Shown here piece after piece: positions 43,198 to 53,249 of a DNA stretch of 55,753 nt. The notes under the pieces are model-generated. The model saw nothing but the letters and a program-made list of their open reading frames with translations. It was not told where the DNA came from and did no database searches. Source of the DNA: Paenibacillus barengoltzii NBRC 101215 (GTDB taxonomy: Bacteria; Bacillota; Bacilli; Paenibacillales; Paenibacillaceae); contig NZ_BILV01000041.1 in assembly GCF_004000745.1 (NCBI RefSeq), positions 1 through 55,753 on the forward strand, in the 5' to 3' direction. The stretch's first letter is position 1. Every line of letters starts with the position of its first letter. The translations under genes and the position numbers were made by a program.

Positions 43198-44053
43198 TGG
43201 ATATAATGAAGGGCTTGTGGAGTCTATCCGTAGCTGGCTGAAGGAAGACGTAGGCTCCGGAGACGTGACGACCGCCGTGACGATCCCTGCCGGCCATGAA
43301 TCCAAAGGGATTATTCACGCCAAGCAAGGCGGCATTGTTGCCGGCATGCCGGTTGCTCAGCTCGTCTTTGAGATCGTGGACCCCAGCTTAACGTTTACGC
43401 CGCACGTGAAGGACGGCGAACGCATCGAGAAAGGTACGATTCTCGCCGAGGTTGAAGGAAGCACGCATAGCATCTTAACCGGGGAGCGGTTAGCGCTGAA
43501 TCTGCTGCAGCGCTTGTCCGGGATCGCTACACGGACGAACCTGTTCGTCGAGGCTTTGGGCGGCCTGCCAACTCGTTTGGTGGATACGCGCAAGACGACG
43601 CCGGGACATCGGATGCTGGAGAAGTATGCCGTCCGCACCGGGGGAGGTGCGAATCACCGCTTTGGGTTGTACGATGCGGTGATGATCAAGGATAATCATA
43701 TCAAGGGGGCCGGGGGGATCACCCAAGCGGTCAGCCGCGCCCGGGCTCAGATTCCGCATACGATGACCATTGAGGTGGAGACGGAGAACCTCGAGCAGGT
43801 GGAGGAAGCGCTGCAAGCTGGAGCAGATATCATTATGCTCGACAACATGGCACCTGATCTGATGAAGGAAGCGGTGCGTCGAATCAAGGCGAAAGCGCCG
43901 CATGTAACGGTGGAAGCGTCGGGCAACGTGTCGCTGGAAACGATTCGCGGCATTGCTGAGAGCGGCGTAGACGTCATTTCCGTGGGACGGTTGACGTATT
44001 CTTTTGAAAGCCTGGATATCAGTTTGGACCTGAACGGCAAAAAGGAGGCTTAA
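43187..44053 (+). CDS. nadC: NadC, nicotinate-nucleotide pyrophosphorylase
   Basis: A 288-residue enzyme that converts quinolinate and PRPP to nicotinate mononucleotide. Family motifs include [10 protein letters not shown], the substrate loop [26 protein letters not shown] and VMIKDNHI. The open frame starts earlier inside nadB; ATG 43187 or 43190 after TTGGAGG is the real start. It ends seven bases before coaX. Confidence 0.95.
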   Translation: MMFNGYNEGLVESIRSWLKEDVGSGDVTTAVTIPAGHESKGIIHAKQGGIVAGMPVAQLVFEIVDPSLTFTPHVKDGERIEKGTILAEVEGSTHSILTGERLALNLLQRLSGIATRTNLFVEALGGLPTRLVDTRKTTPGHRMLEKYAVRTGGGANHRFGLYDAVMIKDNHIKGAGGITQAVSRARAQIPHTMTIEVETENLEQVEEALQAGADIIMLDNMAPDLMKEAVRRIKAKAPHVTVEASGNVSLETIRGIAESGVDVISVGRLTYSFESLDISLDLNGKKEA

Positions 44054-44060
44054 CAGGCGC

Positions 44061-44825
44061 ATGTTCCTTGTAGTCGATGTAGGCAATACGAATATCGTGC
44101 TGGGGATTTACCGGGGCAAGGAGTTGCTCCATCATTTCCGCATCAGCACGAACCGTCAAGCCACGGTGGACGAGTACGGCGTATTGATCCATAATCTGTT
44201 TGATATGGTAGGCATCCGGGGAAGTGAGATGGAAGGCGTCATCATCTCTTCGGTTGTTCCGCCGTTAATGCACGTGCTGGAAGAGCTGTGCGAAAAATAT
44301 TTACATCACAAGCCGCTGGTTGTGGGGCCGGGCATCAAAACCGGGCTGAACCTGCGCTACGAAAACCCGCGCGAGGTAGGCGCGGACCGGATCGTTAACG
44401 CGGTGGCGGCGATTGAGAAATACGGCGGGCCGCTGGTTGTCGTTGACTTCGGCACGGCCACAACGTTTGACTGTATCGATGCTGCCGGCAATTATCTTGG
44501 CGGTGCGATTGTGCCGGGGATCGGCATCTCGACCGAAGCCCTGTATCAACGGGCGTCCAAGCTGCCGCGGATTGAGCTGGAGAAGCCGAAGAAGGTGATC
44601 GGGCGCAACACGGTGCATGCGATGCAGGCGGGGATCATTTTTGGCTATGCCGGCCAGGTTGATGGCATTGTGGAGCGGATTGCCCGGGAGATGGGCGCGA
44701 AACCGAAGGTGATTGCTACCGGCGGGCTGGCTGAGCTGATCGCCAGCGAGACGCGCACCATCGAGGAGGTTAACTCCCAGCTGACTTTGGAGGGCCTTCG
44801 CATTATTTACGAGCGCAATCAATAA
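44061..44825 (+). CDS. coaX: CoaX, type III pantothenate kinase
   Basis: A 254-residue acetate-kinase-fold enzyme that phosphorylates pantothenate, the first step to CoA. The phosphate loop DVGNTN is at 6-11. Later motifs [25 protein letters not shown] and [10 protein letters not shown] are diagnostic for type III rather than type I or II. It follows nadC by seven bases. Confidence 0.95.
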   Translation: MFLVVDVGNTNIVLGIYRGKELLHHFRISTNRQATVDEYGVLIHNLFDMVGIRGSEMEGVIISSVVPPLMHVLEELCEKYLHHKPLVVGPGIKTGLNLRYENPREVGADRIVNAVAAIEKYGGPLVVVDFGTATTFDCIDAAGNYLGGAIVPGIGISTEALYQRASKLPRIELEKPKKVIGRNTVHAMQAGIIFGYAGQVDGIVERIAREMGAKPKVIATGGLAELIASETRTIEEVNSQLTLEGLRIIYERNQ

Positions 44826-44897
44826 TGCGGATCATAGATTATGGAAATAATGAAAGGTTGATTGACCTTTAAGGGATGAAAGGAGGTCCTTCGCAAC

Positions 44898-45788
44898 ATG
44901 GACCATAACAATAAGAAAGACCGGTTGATCCGAGGGATCGCCATGGACGGGAAAGTACGCGCCTTTGCTGTGCGGACGACCCAGCTGGTGGAGGAGCTGC
45001 GCCGCCGGCATGATACCTATCCAACAGCTACCGCAGCTATGGGACGGACGGTGACTGCCGCTGCCATGATGGGGGCGATGCTCAAGGGCGAGGATAAGCT
45101 GACCGTTCAGGTAAAGGGCGACGGACCGATCGGACAGATCATTGCCGATGCGAACGCCAAGGGCGAAGTGCGCGGTTACGTCAAGAACCCGCATGTCCAC
45201 TTGCCAAGCAACAGTCAAGGGAAACTGGACGTGCGCGGTGCAGTCGGCACCGAAGGGTTCATCCATGTCACGAAGGATCTGGGGCTCAAGGAACCGTATC
45301 GCGGGAGCGTGCCGTTGATTTCCGGTGAATTGGGTGAGGATTTCACCTATTATTTTGCCGTATCGGAGCAAACGCCATCCGCGGTTGGACTTGGCGTCCT
45401 GGTCGATGTAGATAATTCGGTGATCGTAGCCGGGGGCTTCATCATTCAACTGCTCCCAGGCTTAAGCGATTCGGAGATTGATTCGATCGAAAAGGCGATA
45501 GGACAGCTTCCACCGGTTACGGCTTTGCTTGACCAAGGGCTGGAGCTGGAAGAAATGCTTCGCTGGATCGTGAAGGATGTGCAGATCCTGGAGGAGATGG
45601 ACATCGTCTTTTCCTGCAACTGTTCCCGGGAACGGGTTGAACGCACGCTGATCAGCTTGGGCAAGAAGGAGCTGGAGGAGCTGCGGGACGAAGGAAAAGA
45701 GACGGAGGTTGTGTGCGATTTCTGCAATGAGCCTTACTTGTTTACGCCGGAGGAAATCGACCAGCTGATCGCTAGAACCGAGAAATAA
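44898..45788 (+). CDS. hslO: HslO (Hsp33), redox-regulated chaperone
   Basis: A 296-residue holdase chaperone that is activated by oxidation. The C-terminal zinc site has the expected CNC and CDFC pairs (FSCNCSRERV, then VVCDFCNEPY). The N-terminal half has the Hsp33 fold with HDTYPTATAAMGRTVTAAAMMG. It follows coaX by 72 nt with AAAGGAGG before the ATG, and a strong terminator ends the unit. Confidence 0.95.
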   Translation: MDHNNKKDRLIRGIAMDGKVRAFAVRTTQLVEELRRRHDTYPTATAAMGRTVTAAAMMGAMLKGEDKLTVQVKGDGPIGQIIADANAKGEVRGYVKNPHVHLPSNSQGKLDVRGAVGTEGFIHVTKDLGLKEPYRGSVPLISGELGEDFTYYFAVSEQTPSAVGLGVLVDVDNSVIVAGGFIIQLLPGLSDSEIDSIEKAIGQLPPVTALLDQGLELEEMLRWIVKDVQILEEMDIVFSCNCSRERVERTLISLGKKELEELRDEGKETEVVCDFCNEPYLFTPEEIDQLIARTEK

Positions 45789-45817
45789 ATTATTGTGAAG
45801 TATGACTGAGTAGGTCC

Positions 45818-45867
45818 AAAATACTTTGCGATCGGGGGCTTAAGTCCCTTGAAAGCAAAGTATTTTT
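45818..45867 (+). terminator. intrinsic terminator after hslO
   Basis: AAAATACTTTGC (45818-45829) pairs perfectly with GCAAAGTATTTT (45855-45866), then T. The inner sequence can form a smaller stem (CTTAAG/CCCTTGA region). Confidence 0.88.
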
Positions 45868-45878
45868 TGTGACTTTTC

Positions 45879-45913
45879 TTGACAACTCCGATCGGCGTTG
45901 TTAAGATTATAAT
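45879..45913 (+). promoter_or_regulatory. promoter of cysK
   Basis: Perfect TTGACA (45879-45884) with TAAGAT at 45902-45907 (17-nt spacer). A perfect TATAAT lies six bases further (45908-45913), but at 23 nt from the -35. The leader to the cysK ATG is about 125 nt. Confidence 0.65.
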
Positions 45914-45941
45914 TAGAAAACCAACTTAATTACTCGGAAAT

Positions 45942-45987
45942 AAATGAAAGTCGATGAATCGTGCATCCTAAATCTCAGCTTTCATTT
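45942..45987 (+). promoter_or_regulatory. inverted repeat in the cysK leader
   Basis: AAATGAAAG (45942-45950) pairs perfectly with CTTTCATTT (45979-45987), with 28 nt between. It lies in the transcribed leader. It lacks a T run. It could be a regulatory hairpin or a protein site; no known cysteine riboswitch or S-box motif is apparent. Confidence 0.4.
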
Positions 45988-46040
45988 GTGGGGCAGCCAG
46001 ATCGATTTGGTTATTTTTATCCAAAGGGAGGATATTTGAT

Positions 46041-46979
46041 ATGGCAAAAGTCGTCAACAATGTTACGGAATTGATCGGAGATACGCCGCTGGTCCGTTTG
46101 AACCGGGTTGTACCGGAGGACAGTGCGGAAATCTACGTGAAGCTGGAATACCAAAACCCAGGCTCCAGCGTCAAGGATCGGATTGCAATCAGCATTGTGG
46201 AAGAGGCGGAAAAAGCCGGCAAGCTGAAACCGGGTGGCACGATTATCGAAGCGACCAGCGGAAACACCGGGATTGGCCTGGCGATGGTCGCTGCAGCCAA
46301 AGGCTATAAAGCTGTCATTGTCATGCCGGAAACGATGAGCTTGGAACGCCGCAACCTGTTGCGCGCTTACGGGGCAGAGCTTGTCCTGACGCCAGGGGCC
46401 GAGGGCATGAACGGTGCGGTGAAGAAAGCCGAAGAACTGCTAGCTGCGAATCCGGATTATTTCCTGGCAGACCAATTTAGAACTCAAGCGAACGTGAAGA
46501 TTCACCGCGAGACGACGGGGCCGGAAATCGTTGAAGCAATCGAATCGCTGGATGGACGTCTGGATGCATTTGTTGCAGGGATCGGTACTGGCGGTACGAT
46601 TACCGGTGCGGGTGAAGTATTGAAGAAACGGTTCCCGGATCTGAAAATCTACGCCGTTGAACCGGCAGCATCGCCGATTTTGGCTGGCGGTAAACCAGGT
46701 CCTCACAAAATCCAAGGTCTCGGTGCGAACTTCATTCCAGAAATTTTGAACCGTGAAATTTATGATGAAATCATTCATGTCGAGAACGAAGAAGCGTTCG
46801 AACAAGCGCGTATTGTAGCAAGACAAGAAGGCATTCTGTCCGGGATCTCTTCCGGTGCTGCAGTGTTTGCTGCATTGAAAGTTGCGAAGCAACTGGGTAA
46901 AGGCAAACGTGTTGTTGCCGTTATTCCAAGTAACGGTGAACGTTATCTCAGCACGCCGCTGTACAATTTCGAAGCTTAA
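46041..46979 (+). CDS. cysK: CysK, cysteine synthase (O-acetylserine sulfhydrylase)
   Basis: A 312-residue PLP enzyme making cysteine from O-acetylserine and sulfide. The PLP lysine is K45 in [11 protein letters not shown], the substrate loop is [12 protein letters not shown], and the phosphate cradle [13 protein letters not shown] is present. It has its own promoter and a terminator. Confidence 0.96.
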   Translation: MAKVVNNVTELIGDTPLVRLNRVVPEDSAEIYVKLEYQNPGSSVKDRIAISIVEEAEKAGKLKPGGTIIEATSGNTGIGLAMVAAAKGYKAVIVMPETMSLERRNLLRAYGAELVLTPGAEGMNGAVKKAEELLAANPDYFLADQFRTQANVKIHRETTGPEIVEAIESLDGRLDAFVAGIGTGGTITGAGEVLKKRFPDLKIYAVEPAASPILAGGKPGPHKIQGLGANFIPEILNREIYDEIIHVENEEAFEQARIVARQEGILSGISSGAAVFAALKVAKQLGKGKRVVAVIPSNGERYLSTPLYNFEA

Positions 46980-47005
46980 TCGTTTCGCGGTAAGAGCGAT
47001 GATCA

Positions 47006-47042
47006 CCCCCGGCCGTTCCAACCGAACGGTCTGGGGTTTTTA
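47006..47042 (+). terminator. intrinsic terminator after cysK
   Basis: CCCCCGGCCGTT (47006-47017) pairs with AACGGTCTGGGG (47025-47036), one mismatch or wobble, followed by TTTTTATTTTTT. Confidence 0.88.
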
Positions 47043-47123
47043 TTTTTTGATAGATGTTTTCCTAATAGGCGTCTTCTAGTATACTAGCTTCCAATAAGAT
47101 AAGAGCTTCTTCAGGCTGAGAAT

Positions 47124-48662
47124 GTGGGGGATCACGCGCGCTTCATGAAAAAGATAACGACTTGGGAGCAATGGAGAGAATGGGGGATCACGGGCAACTG
47201 GACGGTGCTGCCCTTTGCGGTCAAAATTCCGCTCGCGGCTGCTGGCTTGCCTGAGGACTGGTCCCAGGCCTGGGAGGAAGCCGGGCCATATGCGTTTGTA
47301 TTGGAGAGCGGCAAGGTTGGACGCTATACCTTCTTGGGGCTGAATCCGGTCTCCGTCCTTCGCGGTAAGGGCGATCAGGCCGTGGTGGAGGATCTTGCTT
47401 CCGGCAAGGTTTCGGTCAAGTCGGGCAAGCCGCTCGATATGCTGCGGGACTGGATGGAACCATTTCGTTCGCCGGGTTGGCCGGGGTTGCCGAAATTCAG
47501 CGGCGGGGCGGTGGGTTATCTCGCCTATGACGTCGCACGATCGCTGGAACGGCTGCCCAACCTGGCACAGGATGATCTGGGCCTGGATGATTACGTCTGG
47601 ATGCGGTTCGAGGAGCTGTGGGTGATCGATCAAGCGGAAGGCGATGTGTATTGCATCGTCCATGTCCCGATTGCGTCACTGCCTTTGGATCAGCTGCGTG
47701 ACCGCTATCACCTCGCTGAGGCACGGGCTGTGCGAATGGCAGAGCTGTGGGCTGGCTTTTGCACGTCGGCGAAGGACTCGGTAGGTACAGGGAGTGCCGC
47801 GACGGACTCCCCTTCACTTCCCGACGAGGAGTTGGAACGCCGGCGCCTGTCCGTCTCCATGCCGCAGGAGGCGTTTGAAGCGGCGGTGCGACGGGTGCAG
47901 GAATATATCGCGGCTGGCGACGTCTTCCAGGTGAATCTTTCGCTGCGCCAAGCATTTCCGTTGGCCGCTTCGCCGGAGCGGGTGTATGAGCAGCTGCGCA
48001 AGCTGAACCCTTCGCCGTATATGGGTATGCTCCGGTTCCCGGACTTCCAGCTCGTGTCCGCTTCGCCGGAGCTGCTGGTGAAGGTGGAGCAGGGGCGGAT
48101 AAGCACCCGACCGATTGCGGGAACGAGACGGCGGGGACATACGCCGCAGGAGGATCAGCAGATGGAGGCCGAGCTGCTGGCCAGCGAGAAGGAGCAAGCC
48201 GAGCACATCATGCTCGTCGACCTTCTGCGCAACGATATCGGCCGGGTGGCGGAGTATGGGACGGTGCGGGTCAGCGAGCTGTTTACCGTGGAGCGGTATT
48301 CGCACGTCATGCATCTGGTCTCCGAGGTCGAAGGAGTGCTGAATGCGGATCGTACGATTTATGATGCGATTGCGGCTGTTTTTCCTGGGGGAACGATCAC
48401 CGGAGCGCCTAAAGTGCGGACGATGGAAATTATCGAGGAGCTTGAGCCTGTCACGAGAGGCCCTTACACCGGCGCAATGGGATGGATTGACTATGCCGGG
48501 AATATCGAATTAAATATTATTATACGTACGCTGGTCACGAAGGACGGCGTCGGCTACTTGCAGACAGGTGCCGGCATTGTCATCGATTCAGACCCGTATC
48601 GTGAGTATAGGGAATGTTTGAACAAAGCTAGAGCCGTTGCTCTGGCTGTACAACAGAGTTGA
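47124..48662 (+). CDS. pabB: PabB, aminodeoxychorismate synthase component I
   Basis: A 512-residue chorismate-utilising enzyme. With PabA it makes 4-amino-4-deoxychorismate for folate. The chorismate-binding core has PIAGTRRRGHTPQED, LLRNDIGRVAEYG and FPGGTITGAPKVRTMEIIEELEP. Anthranilate synthase TrpE is very close, but position before pabA, pabC and folP favours PabB. The start is uncertain: GTG 47124 or ATG 47145; neither has a strong ribosome site. Confidence 0.88.
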   Translation: MGDHARFMKKITTWEQWREWGITGNWTVLPFAVKIPLAAAGLPEDWSQAWEEAGPYAFVLESGKVGRYTFLGLNPVSVLRGKGDQAVVEDLASGKVSVKSGKPLDMLRDWMEPFRSPGWPGLPKFSGGAVGYLAYDVARSLERLPNLAQDDLGLDDYVWMRFEELWVIDQAEGDVYCIVHVPIASLPLDQLRDRYHLAEARAVRMAELWAGFCTSAKDSVGTGSAATDSPSLPDEELERRRLSVSMPQEAFEAAVRRVQEYIAAGDVFQVNLSLRQAFPLAASPERVYEQLRKLNPSPYMGMLRFPDFQLVSASPELLVKVEQGRISTRPIAGTRRRGHTPQEDQQMEAELLASEKEQAEHIMLVDLLRNDIGRVAEYGTVRVSELFTVERYSHVMHLVSEVEGVLNADRTIYDAIAAVFPGGTITGAPKVRTMEIIEELEPVTRGPYTGAMGWIDYAGNIELNIIIRTLVTKDGVGYLQTGAGIVIDSDPYREYRECLNKARAVALAVQQS

Positions 48663-48714
48663 GGATTTTCAGAAGAGCCAGCTGGACAAAGTCTAGGACA
48701 GGAGATGAGATGAG

Positions 48715-49296
48715 ATGATTTTAGTGATCGACAATTATGATTCTTTCACGTACAATCTGGTGCAGTATTTAGGTGAGTTAGGCGAGGAAGTAACTGTCCG
48801 CCGCAACGATGAGATCGATCTTGCGGGTATTGAGGCTTTGCAGCCGGATCATATTTTGATATCCCCCGGCCCGTGTACGCCCAATGAGGCTGGGATCACG
48901 TTGAATTTGATTGAGCATTTTAAAGGGGTTATCCCGATCTTTGGCGTTTGTCTGGGGCATCAGGCCATTGGTCAAGCCTTTGGCGGCAAGGTAATTCGCG
49001 CCGAACGCTTGATGCATGGCAAGACATCGCCTATTTACCATCATGGAGAATCGGTGTTTGCCGGTCTGCCGTCCCCCTTCACGGCTACGCGATATCATTC
49101 GCTGATCGTGGAGCGCGAGAGTCTGCCGGATTGCCTGGAGATTACGGCAGAGACGGCGGAAGGGGAGATCATGGGGCTGCGCCACAAAGAGTATGCCGTC
49201 GAGGGCGTGCAGTTCCATCCGGAATCGATCATTACCCAGCATGGACACCAAATTCTCCGTAACTTCTTGAACCGAAAGGCGGAAGCCAAAGCATGA
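48715..49296 (+). CDS. pabA: PabA/TrpG, glutamine amidotransferase component II
   Basis: A 193-residue class I amidotransferase that supplies ammonia to PabB. The catalytic cysteine is in [11 protein letters not shown], and the His-Glu pair is in VQFHPESI. In Bacillus the same protein serves both PabB and anthranilate synthase TrpE. Its end overlaps pabC by four bases (ATGA). Confidence 0.94.
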   Translation: MILVIDNYDSFTYNLVQYLGELGEEVTVRRNDEIDLAGIEALQPDHILISPGPCTPNEAGITLNLIEHFKGVIPIFGVCLGHQAIGQAFGGKVIRAERLMHGKTSPIYHHGESVFAGLPSPFTATRYHSLIVERESLPDCLEITAETAEGEIMGLRHKEYAVEGVQFHPESIITQHGHQILRNFLNRKAEAKA

Positions 49297-50276
49297 ATTA
49301 CATCGGGGTGGATGGCGTTCCGACCCCGGCCGATCAAGCCGTGATCTCTGTGATGGATCACGGCTTTATGTACGGGCTCGGTTTATTTGAAACGTTCCGC
49401 ACCTACGGAGGGCGCCCGTTCCTGCTAGAACAGCATCTCCAGCGGCTGGAGACAGGCTGCAAGGCGCTTGGGATTGCGCACCAGGTTGATCATGGCCGGG
49501 TTGAAGCGGAAATCGCCGAGCTGCTTGCGCGGAACGGATTGGACGAAGGTTACATTCGATATACGGTGACGGCTGGCGAAGGGCCGCTGGGCTTGCCTGT
49601 CGGTGACTACGAGAAACCAAGGGTCGTGATCTATGTGAAGCCGCTGCCCGACCCTGGGGAGACGCTGTACACGGATGGGAAGCCGTTATGGCGGCTGACA
49701 ACGCCTCGCAATACGCCGGAGGGCGAGGTGCGTTTCAAGTCACTGCACTATATGAACAATGTGTTGGCGAAGCGCGAACTCGCTCGGTTAGAACGGGAGG
49801 CGCTGCAGACGGCAGACGCTCCTGCAGCGAATGCCCAACCGCATGTGCACGGACGTCGATCTGTAGCAGTACCCGCTGAGGGACTGCTGCTGACGGCGGA
49901 TGGCTGGCTGGCGGAGGGGATCGTCAGTAATGTATTTTTTGCACGAAATGGAAGATTATATACGCCGGATGTGGAAACCGGCATTCTCCCCGGCGTTACC
50001 CGCGCGAAGGTGCTGGAGCTGGCAGCTGAGCAAGGGATTGCGGCGGAGGAAGGTCGCTACACTTGGGACGAGCTGTTGGCGGCTGACGAGGTCTTCCTGA
50101 CGAATTCGATTCAGGAGCTCGTGCCGGTGACGGAACTGGTGGAGTCTGACCAGCCCGGAGGCCGAGGGTCACTACGGCGCACAGTGGGAACCGGACGAAT
50201 CGGACCGATGACGTGTCTGTTATTGGGGAAATATAGAGAGAAAGCGAGGAGTGGCGATGCAGCCGATCATCTATAA
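49293..50276 (+). CDS. pabC: PabC, aminodeoxychorismate lyase
   Basis: A 327-residue class IV PLP enzyme releasing p-aminobenzoate and pyruvate. It shows the fold-type IV start [18 protein letters not shown], the PLP lysine in [15 protein letters not shown], and [11 protein letters not shown]. It is about 35 residues longer than usual, mainly because of an insert (about 170-195, [20 protein letters not shown]) before the usual [13 protein letters not shown]. The end overlaps folP. Confidence 0.9.
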   Translation: MNYIGVDGVPTPADQAVISVMDHGFMYGLGLFETFRTYGGRPFLLEQHLQRLETGCKALGIAHQVDHGRVEAEIAELLARNGLDEGYIRYTVTAGEGPLGLPVGDYEKPRVVIYVKPLPDPGETLYTDGKPLWRLTTPRNTPEGEVRFKSLHYMNNVLAKRELARLEREALQTADAPAANAQPHVHGRRSVAVPAEGLLLTADGWLAEGIVSNVFFARNGRLYTPDVETGILPGVTRAKVLELAAEQGIAAEEGRYTWDELLAADEVFLTNSIQELVPVTELVESDQPGGRGSLRRTVGTGRIGPMTCLLLGKYREKARSGDAADHL

Positions 50277-51093
50277 GCGCAGCTACCAGCTGGGCGAGGC
50301 CTCTTTAACGTTGGGGGAGCGCACGCTGGTGATGGGAATTTTGAATGTGACGCCGGACTCTTTTTCCGATGGAGGTCGTTACAATAATGTAGAGCGCGCC
50401 GTTCAGCACGCCCGTGAAATGGTTGCAGAAGGTGGGGATATTATTGATATCGGCGGGGAGTCGACACGTCCAGGCCATGTGCCCGTTAGTGAACAGGAAG
50501 AGCTGGAACGGGTCATTCCTGTCGTTGAGGCACTTCATCGCGAGCTTCCTCACATTCCGTTGTCGGTCGATACGTACAAGGCGCAGGTGGCGTACGAAGC
50601 GTTGAAGGCCGGGGCGCATATCATAAATGATGTCTGGGGCTTTAAGGCGGAGCCGCGGATGGCGGAAGTGGCGGCGGAGTTTGGTTGTCCGGTGATTTTG
50701 ATGCATAACCGTCATGATCGTCATTACCGCGATTTGCTTGCCGATGTGGCTGCGGATTTGCGGGAGAGCGTGGAGATTGCCCGAAAGGCCGGCGTTTCAG
50801 ATGAAAATATTATTTTGGACCCCGGCATCGGCTTTGCTAAGGACTATCACGAAAATCTGCGTGTCATGAAGGCGTTGGACGAATTAGCGGCATTGGGGTT
50901 CCCGTTGCTGCTGGGGACGTCTCGCAAACGGTTTATCCGCACCGCATTGGATCTTCCGGTCGATGAGGTGGTGTTCGGAACGGCGGCCACCGTGGCGTTG
51001 GGAATTGCGCAAGGCTGCCAAATCGTCCGTGTCCATGACGTGAAAGAGATCAAGCAAACCGTGCAGATGTGCGATGCCATCGTGTATGCTTGA
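50257..51093 (+). CDS. folP: FolP, dihydropteroate synthase
   Basis: A 278-residue TIM-barrel enzyme joining p-aminobenzoate to the pterin pyrophosphate; it is the sulfonamide target. Motifs are MGILNVTPDSFSDGG, GGESTRPGH and DPGIGFAK. The open frame begins at GTG 50251, but ATG 50257 has the better distance from GCGAGGAG. It overlaps pabC by 20 bases. Confidence 0.95.
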   Translation: MQPIIYKRSYQLGEASLTLGERTLVMGILNVTPDSFSDGGRYNNVERAVQHAREMVAEGGDIIDIGGESTRPGHVPVSEQEELERVIPVVEALHRELPHIPLSVDTYKAQVAYEALKAGAHIINDVWGFKAEPRMAEVAAEFGCPVILMHNRHDRHYRDLLADVAADLRESVEIARKAGVSDENIILDPGIGFAKDYHENLRVMKALDELAALGFPLLLGTSRKRFIRTALDLPVDEVVFGTAATVALGIAQGCQIVRVHDVKEIKQTVQMCDAIVYA

Positions 51094-51121
51094 CCATTTG
51101 CCGGTAAAGGAGCTGAAATGA

Positions 51122-51484
51122 ATGGATAAAATCGTGCTGCGGCACTTGGAATATTACGGGTATCACGGTGTTTTTGAGGAAGAGCGTAAGCTCGGTCAAC
51201 GATTTTATGTAGATTTGGAATTGGAGTTGGATCTGCATGAGGCCGGGGTTAACGACGATTTAACGCAGACGGTCAATTATGCCGAAGTGCATGAGCTGGT
51301 CAAGGGGGTCGTTGAGAAGAAGAGCTTCAAGCTTATCGAAGCCCTGGCGGAGCATATTGCATCTGTGGTATTGGACACTTATACTAGGGTAGATGCGTTA
51401 ACGGTTCGAGTTACGAAGCCGCATCCGCCGTTTGACGTACATTTTGACGGTGTGACGGTCGAGTTGTATCGTTCCAGAAAGTGA
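51122..51484 (+). CDS. folB: FolB, dihydroneopterin aldolase
   Basis: A 120-residue enzyme converting dihydroneopterin to hydroxymethyl-dihydropterin. It has the family start LRHLEYYGYHGVFEEERKLGQRF and the active-site region VNYAEVHELVK, with the lysine in TVRVTKPHPP. It is 28 nt after folP. Confidence 0.94.
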   Translation: MDKIVLRHLEYYGYHGVFEEERKLGQRFYVDLELELDLHEAGVNDDLTQTVNYAEVHELVKGVVEKKSFKLIEALAEHIASVVLDTYTRVDALTVRVTKPHPPFDVHFDGVTVELYRSRK

Positions 51485-51494
51485 GCTAATATTT

Positions 51495-52043
51495 ATGACT
51501 ATGACATCTCCCTCTGAGCTTTCAGAGGCTTATATTGCTTTAGGGGCTAATCTAGGCGACCGCGAAGCCACTTTGATGCAGGCGATCTCAGAATTGCAGA
51601 AGCACCCGGAGATCGAGGTCCTGCGGTGCTCCAATCTCTATGAGACGGATCCGGTTGGTTATTTGGATCAGCCTTGTTTTGTGAATATGGCCGTTGCGGT
51701 CCGCACTTCGCTGGAACCTGAGGCGTTGCTGACCTTCATGCTCGATATTGAGCTGCGACTGGGACGGGAGCGTACGATTCGCTTTGGGCCGCGAACGGTG
51801 GACCTGGATTTATTGTGGGCTGACGGCAGGGTGAAGGACACCCCGCTTCTGACCTTACCGCACCCGCGGATGATGGAGCGTGCTTTTGTGCTCATTCCCT
51901 TAGCCGACATCGTGCCGGAAGGAGAGCCTTCCGGGCTGTTTGAACAGATTCATCAAGCTCTAGACAACTTAGATGGAAAGGAAGGCGTCCGGTTTTGGAA
52001 AACATGCAACTGGCACAGCGCATCCGCGCTTTCCGAAAGCTAA
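51495..52043 (+). CDS. folK: FolK, hydroxymethyl-dihydropterin pyrophosphokinase
   Basis: A 182-residue enzyme that adds pyrophosphate to hydroxymethyl-dihydropterin, the substrate of FolP. The start AYIALGANLGDREATL and the signature RFGPRTVDLDLLW are intact. The last 49 bases overlap the next gene in another frame. Confidence 0.94.
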   Translation: MTMTSPSELSEAYIALGANLGDREATLMQAISELQKHPEIEVLRCSNLYETDPVGYLDQPCFVNMAVAVRTSLEPEALLTFMLDIELRLGRERTIRFGPRTVDLDLLWADGRVKDTPLLTLPHPRMMERAFVLIPLADIVPEGEPSGLFEQIHQALDNLDGKEGVRFWKTCNWHSASALSES

Positions 52044-52201
52044 AAGGCTTCACCCAGCAAGAGCTAGCAGAGAAGTCCGGCGTATCCCTGGCCTTATTGG
52101 GCGCGGTAGAACGGGGGAACCGCCGGGCAGATGAGCAAATGTTAACGAAGATTGCCCAATGTTTAGGAATATCTTTAGCGGAGCTCAAGTCGGATTTGTA
52201 G
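51995..52201 (+). CDS. yazB: YazB-like small Xre-family regulator
   Basis: A 68-residue protein that is essentially one helix-turn-helix of the Xre/Cro type ([31 protein letters not shown]). The start is TTG 51995, supported by AAAGGAAGG; a later ATG at 52004 is possible. It overlaps folK by 49 bases. B. subtilis has a gene of this size and type, yazB, at the same place. Its target is unknown. Confidence 0.8.
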   Translation: MENMQLAQRIRAFRKLKGFTQQELAEKSGVSLALLGAVERGNRRADEQMLTKIAQCLGISLAELKSDL

Positions 52202-52247
52202 TGCACCGCTGATTTTTAACTATTTTATTGCATGGGAGGGAACCATC

Positions 52248-53249
52248 TTGCTGAAGATTGGCGATGTGGAATTGAAGAACCAAGTCGTACTTGCCCCGAT
52301 GGCAGGCGTATGTAATCCAGCCTTCCGTCTGATTGCCAAAGAATTTGGGACCGGGCTGGTCTGCGCTGAGATGGTTAGCGATAAAGCGATCCTTCACGGC
52401 AATAAGCGAACGCGAGAAATGCTCTTTGTGGACGAGCGGGAAAAGCCGCTCAGCCTGCAAATTTTCGGCGGGGATCGCGCGTCGCTAGTGGAAGCGGCAA
52501 AAGTTGTCGATCAGGAAACCAATGCCGACATCATCGATATTAATATGGGCTGCCCTGTGCCGAAGGTGACGAAATGTGACGCTGGGGCACGCTGGCTGCT
52601 TGACCCGAATAAAATATACGAAATGGTTGCGGCGGTTGTGGATGCGGTAAGTAAACCGGTCACGGTAAAAATGCGCATAGGCTGGGACGCGGAGCACATC
52701 TACGTCGTGGACAACGCTAAAGCGGTTGAACGAGCTGGCGGTAAAGCTGTGAGTGTTCATGGCCGGACGCGGGAGCAGCTATACACTGGAAAAGCGGACT
52801 GGAGTTACATCCGGCAAGTGAAGGAAGCGGTGTCGATTCCCGTCATTGGGAACGGCGATGTGGCGACACCCGAGGATGCGAAACGGATGCTGGATGAGAC
52901 CGGCTGTGACGGTGTGATGATCGGACGCGGAGCGCTGGGTAACCCTTGGATGCTGTACCGGACGGTTGAATACTTGAAAACAGGCGTATTGCTTCCTGAG
53001 CCGGATGCGGAGGAGAAGATTCGCATTGCGATCCTTCACATGGACCGTCTAGCGGCGTTGAAGGGTGAGCTTGTTGCTGTTCGTGAAATGCGCAAACATT
53101 TGGCTTGGTATTTAAAAGGGTTGAAAGGGGCAGCGCGCATCAAAGACCTCATTATGGAAGAAACTCGGCGGGACGAGATGGTGCGGATTCTTGAGAATTT
53201 TGTTGCTGATTTGGCGGCGGGAACGGTGCCCGATGAGGTGTCCGCCTAA
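52248..53249 (+). CDS. dusB: DusB, tRNA-dihydrouridine synthase
   Basis: A 333-residue FMN enzyme that reduces uridines in tRNA to dihydrouridine. The active site is in [17 protein letters not shown] (catalytic cysteine), with [14 protein letters not shown] at the start and [12 protein letters not shown] near the phosphate site. The start is TTG 52248 with GGGAGGGA. The Bacillus name at this locus is yacF/dusB. Confidence 0.93.
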   Translation: MLKIGDVELKNQVVLAPMAGVCNPAFRLIAKEFGTGLVCAEMVSDKAILHGNKRTREMLFVDEREKPLSLQIFGGDRASLVEAAKVVDQETNADIIDINMGCPVPKVTKCDAGARWLLDPNKIYEMVAAVVDAVSKPVTVKMRIGWDAEHIYVVDNAKAVERAGGKAVSVHGRTREQLYTGKADWSYIRQVKEAVSIPVIGNGDVATPEDAKRMLDETGCDGVMIGRGALGNPWMLYRTVEYLKTGVLLPEPDAEEKIRIAILHMDRLAALKGELVAVREMRKHLAWYLKGLKGAARIKDLIMEETRRDEMVRILENFVADLAAGTVPDEVSA

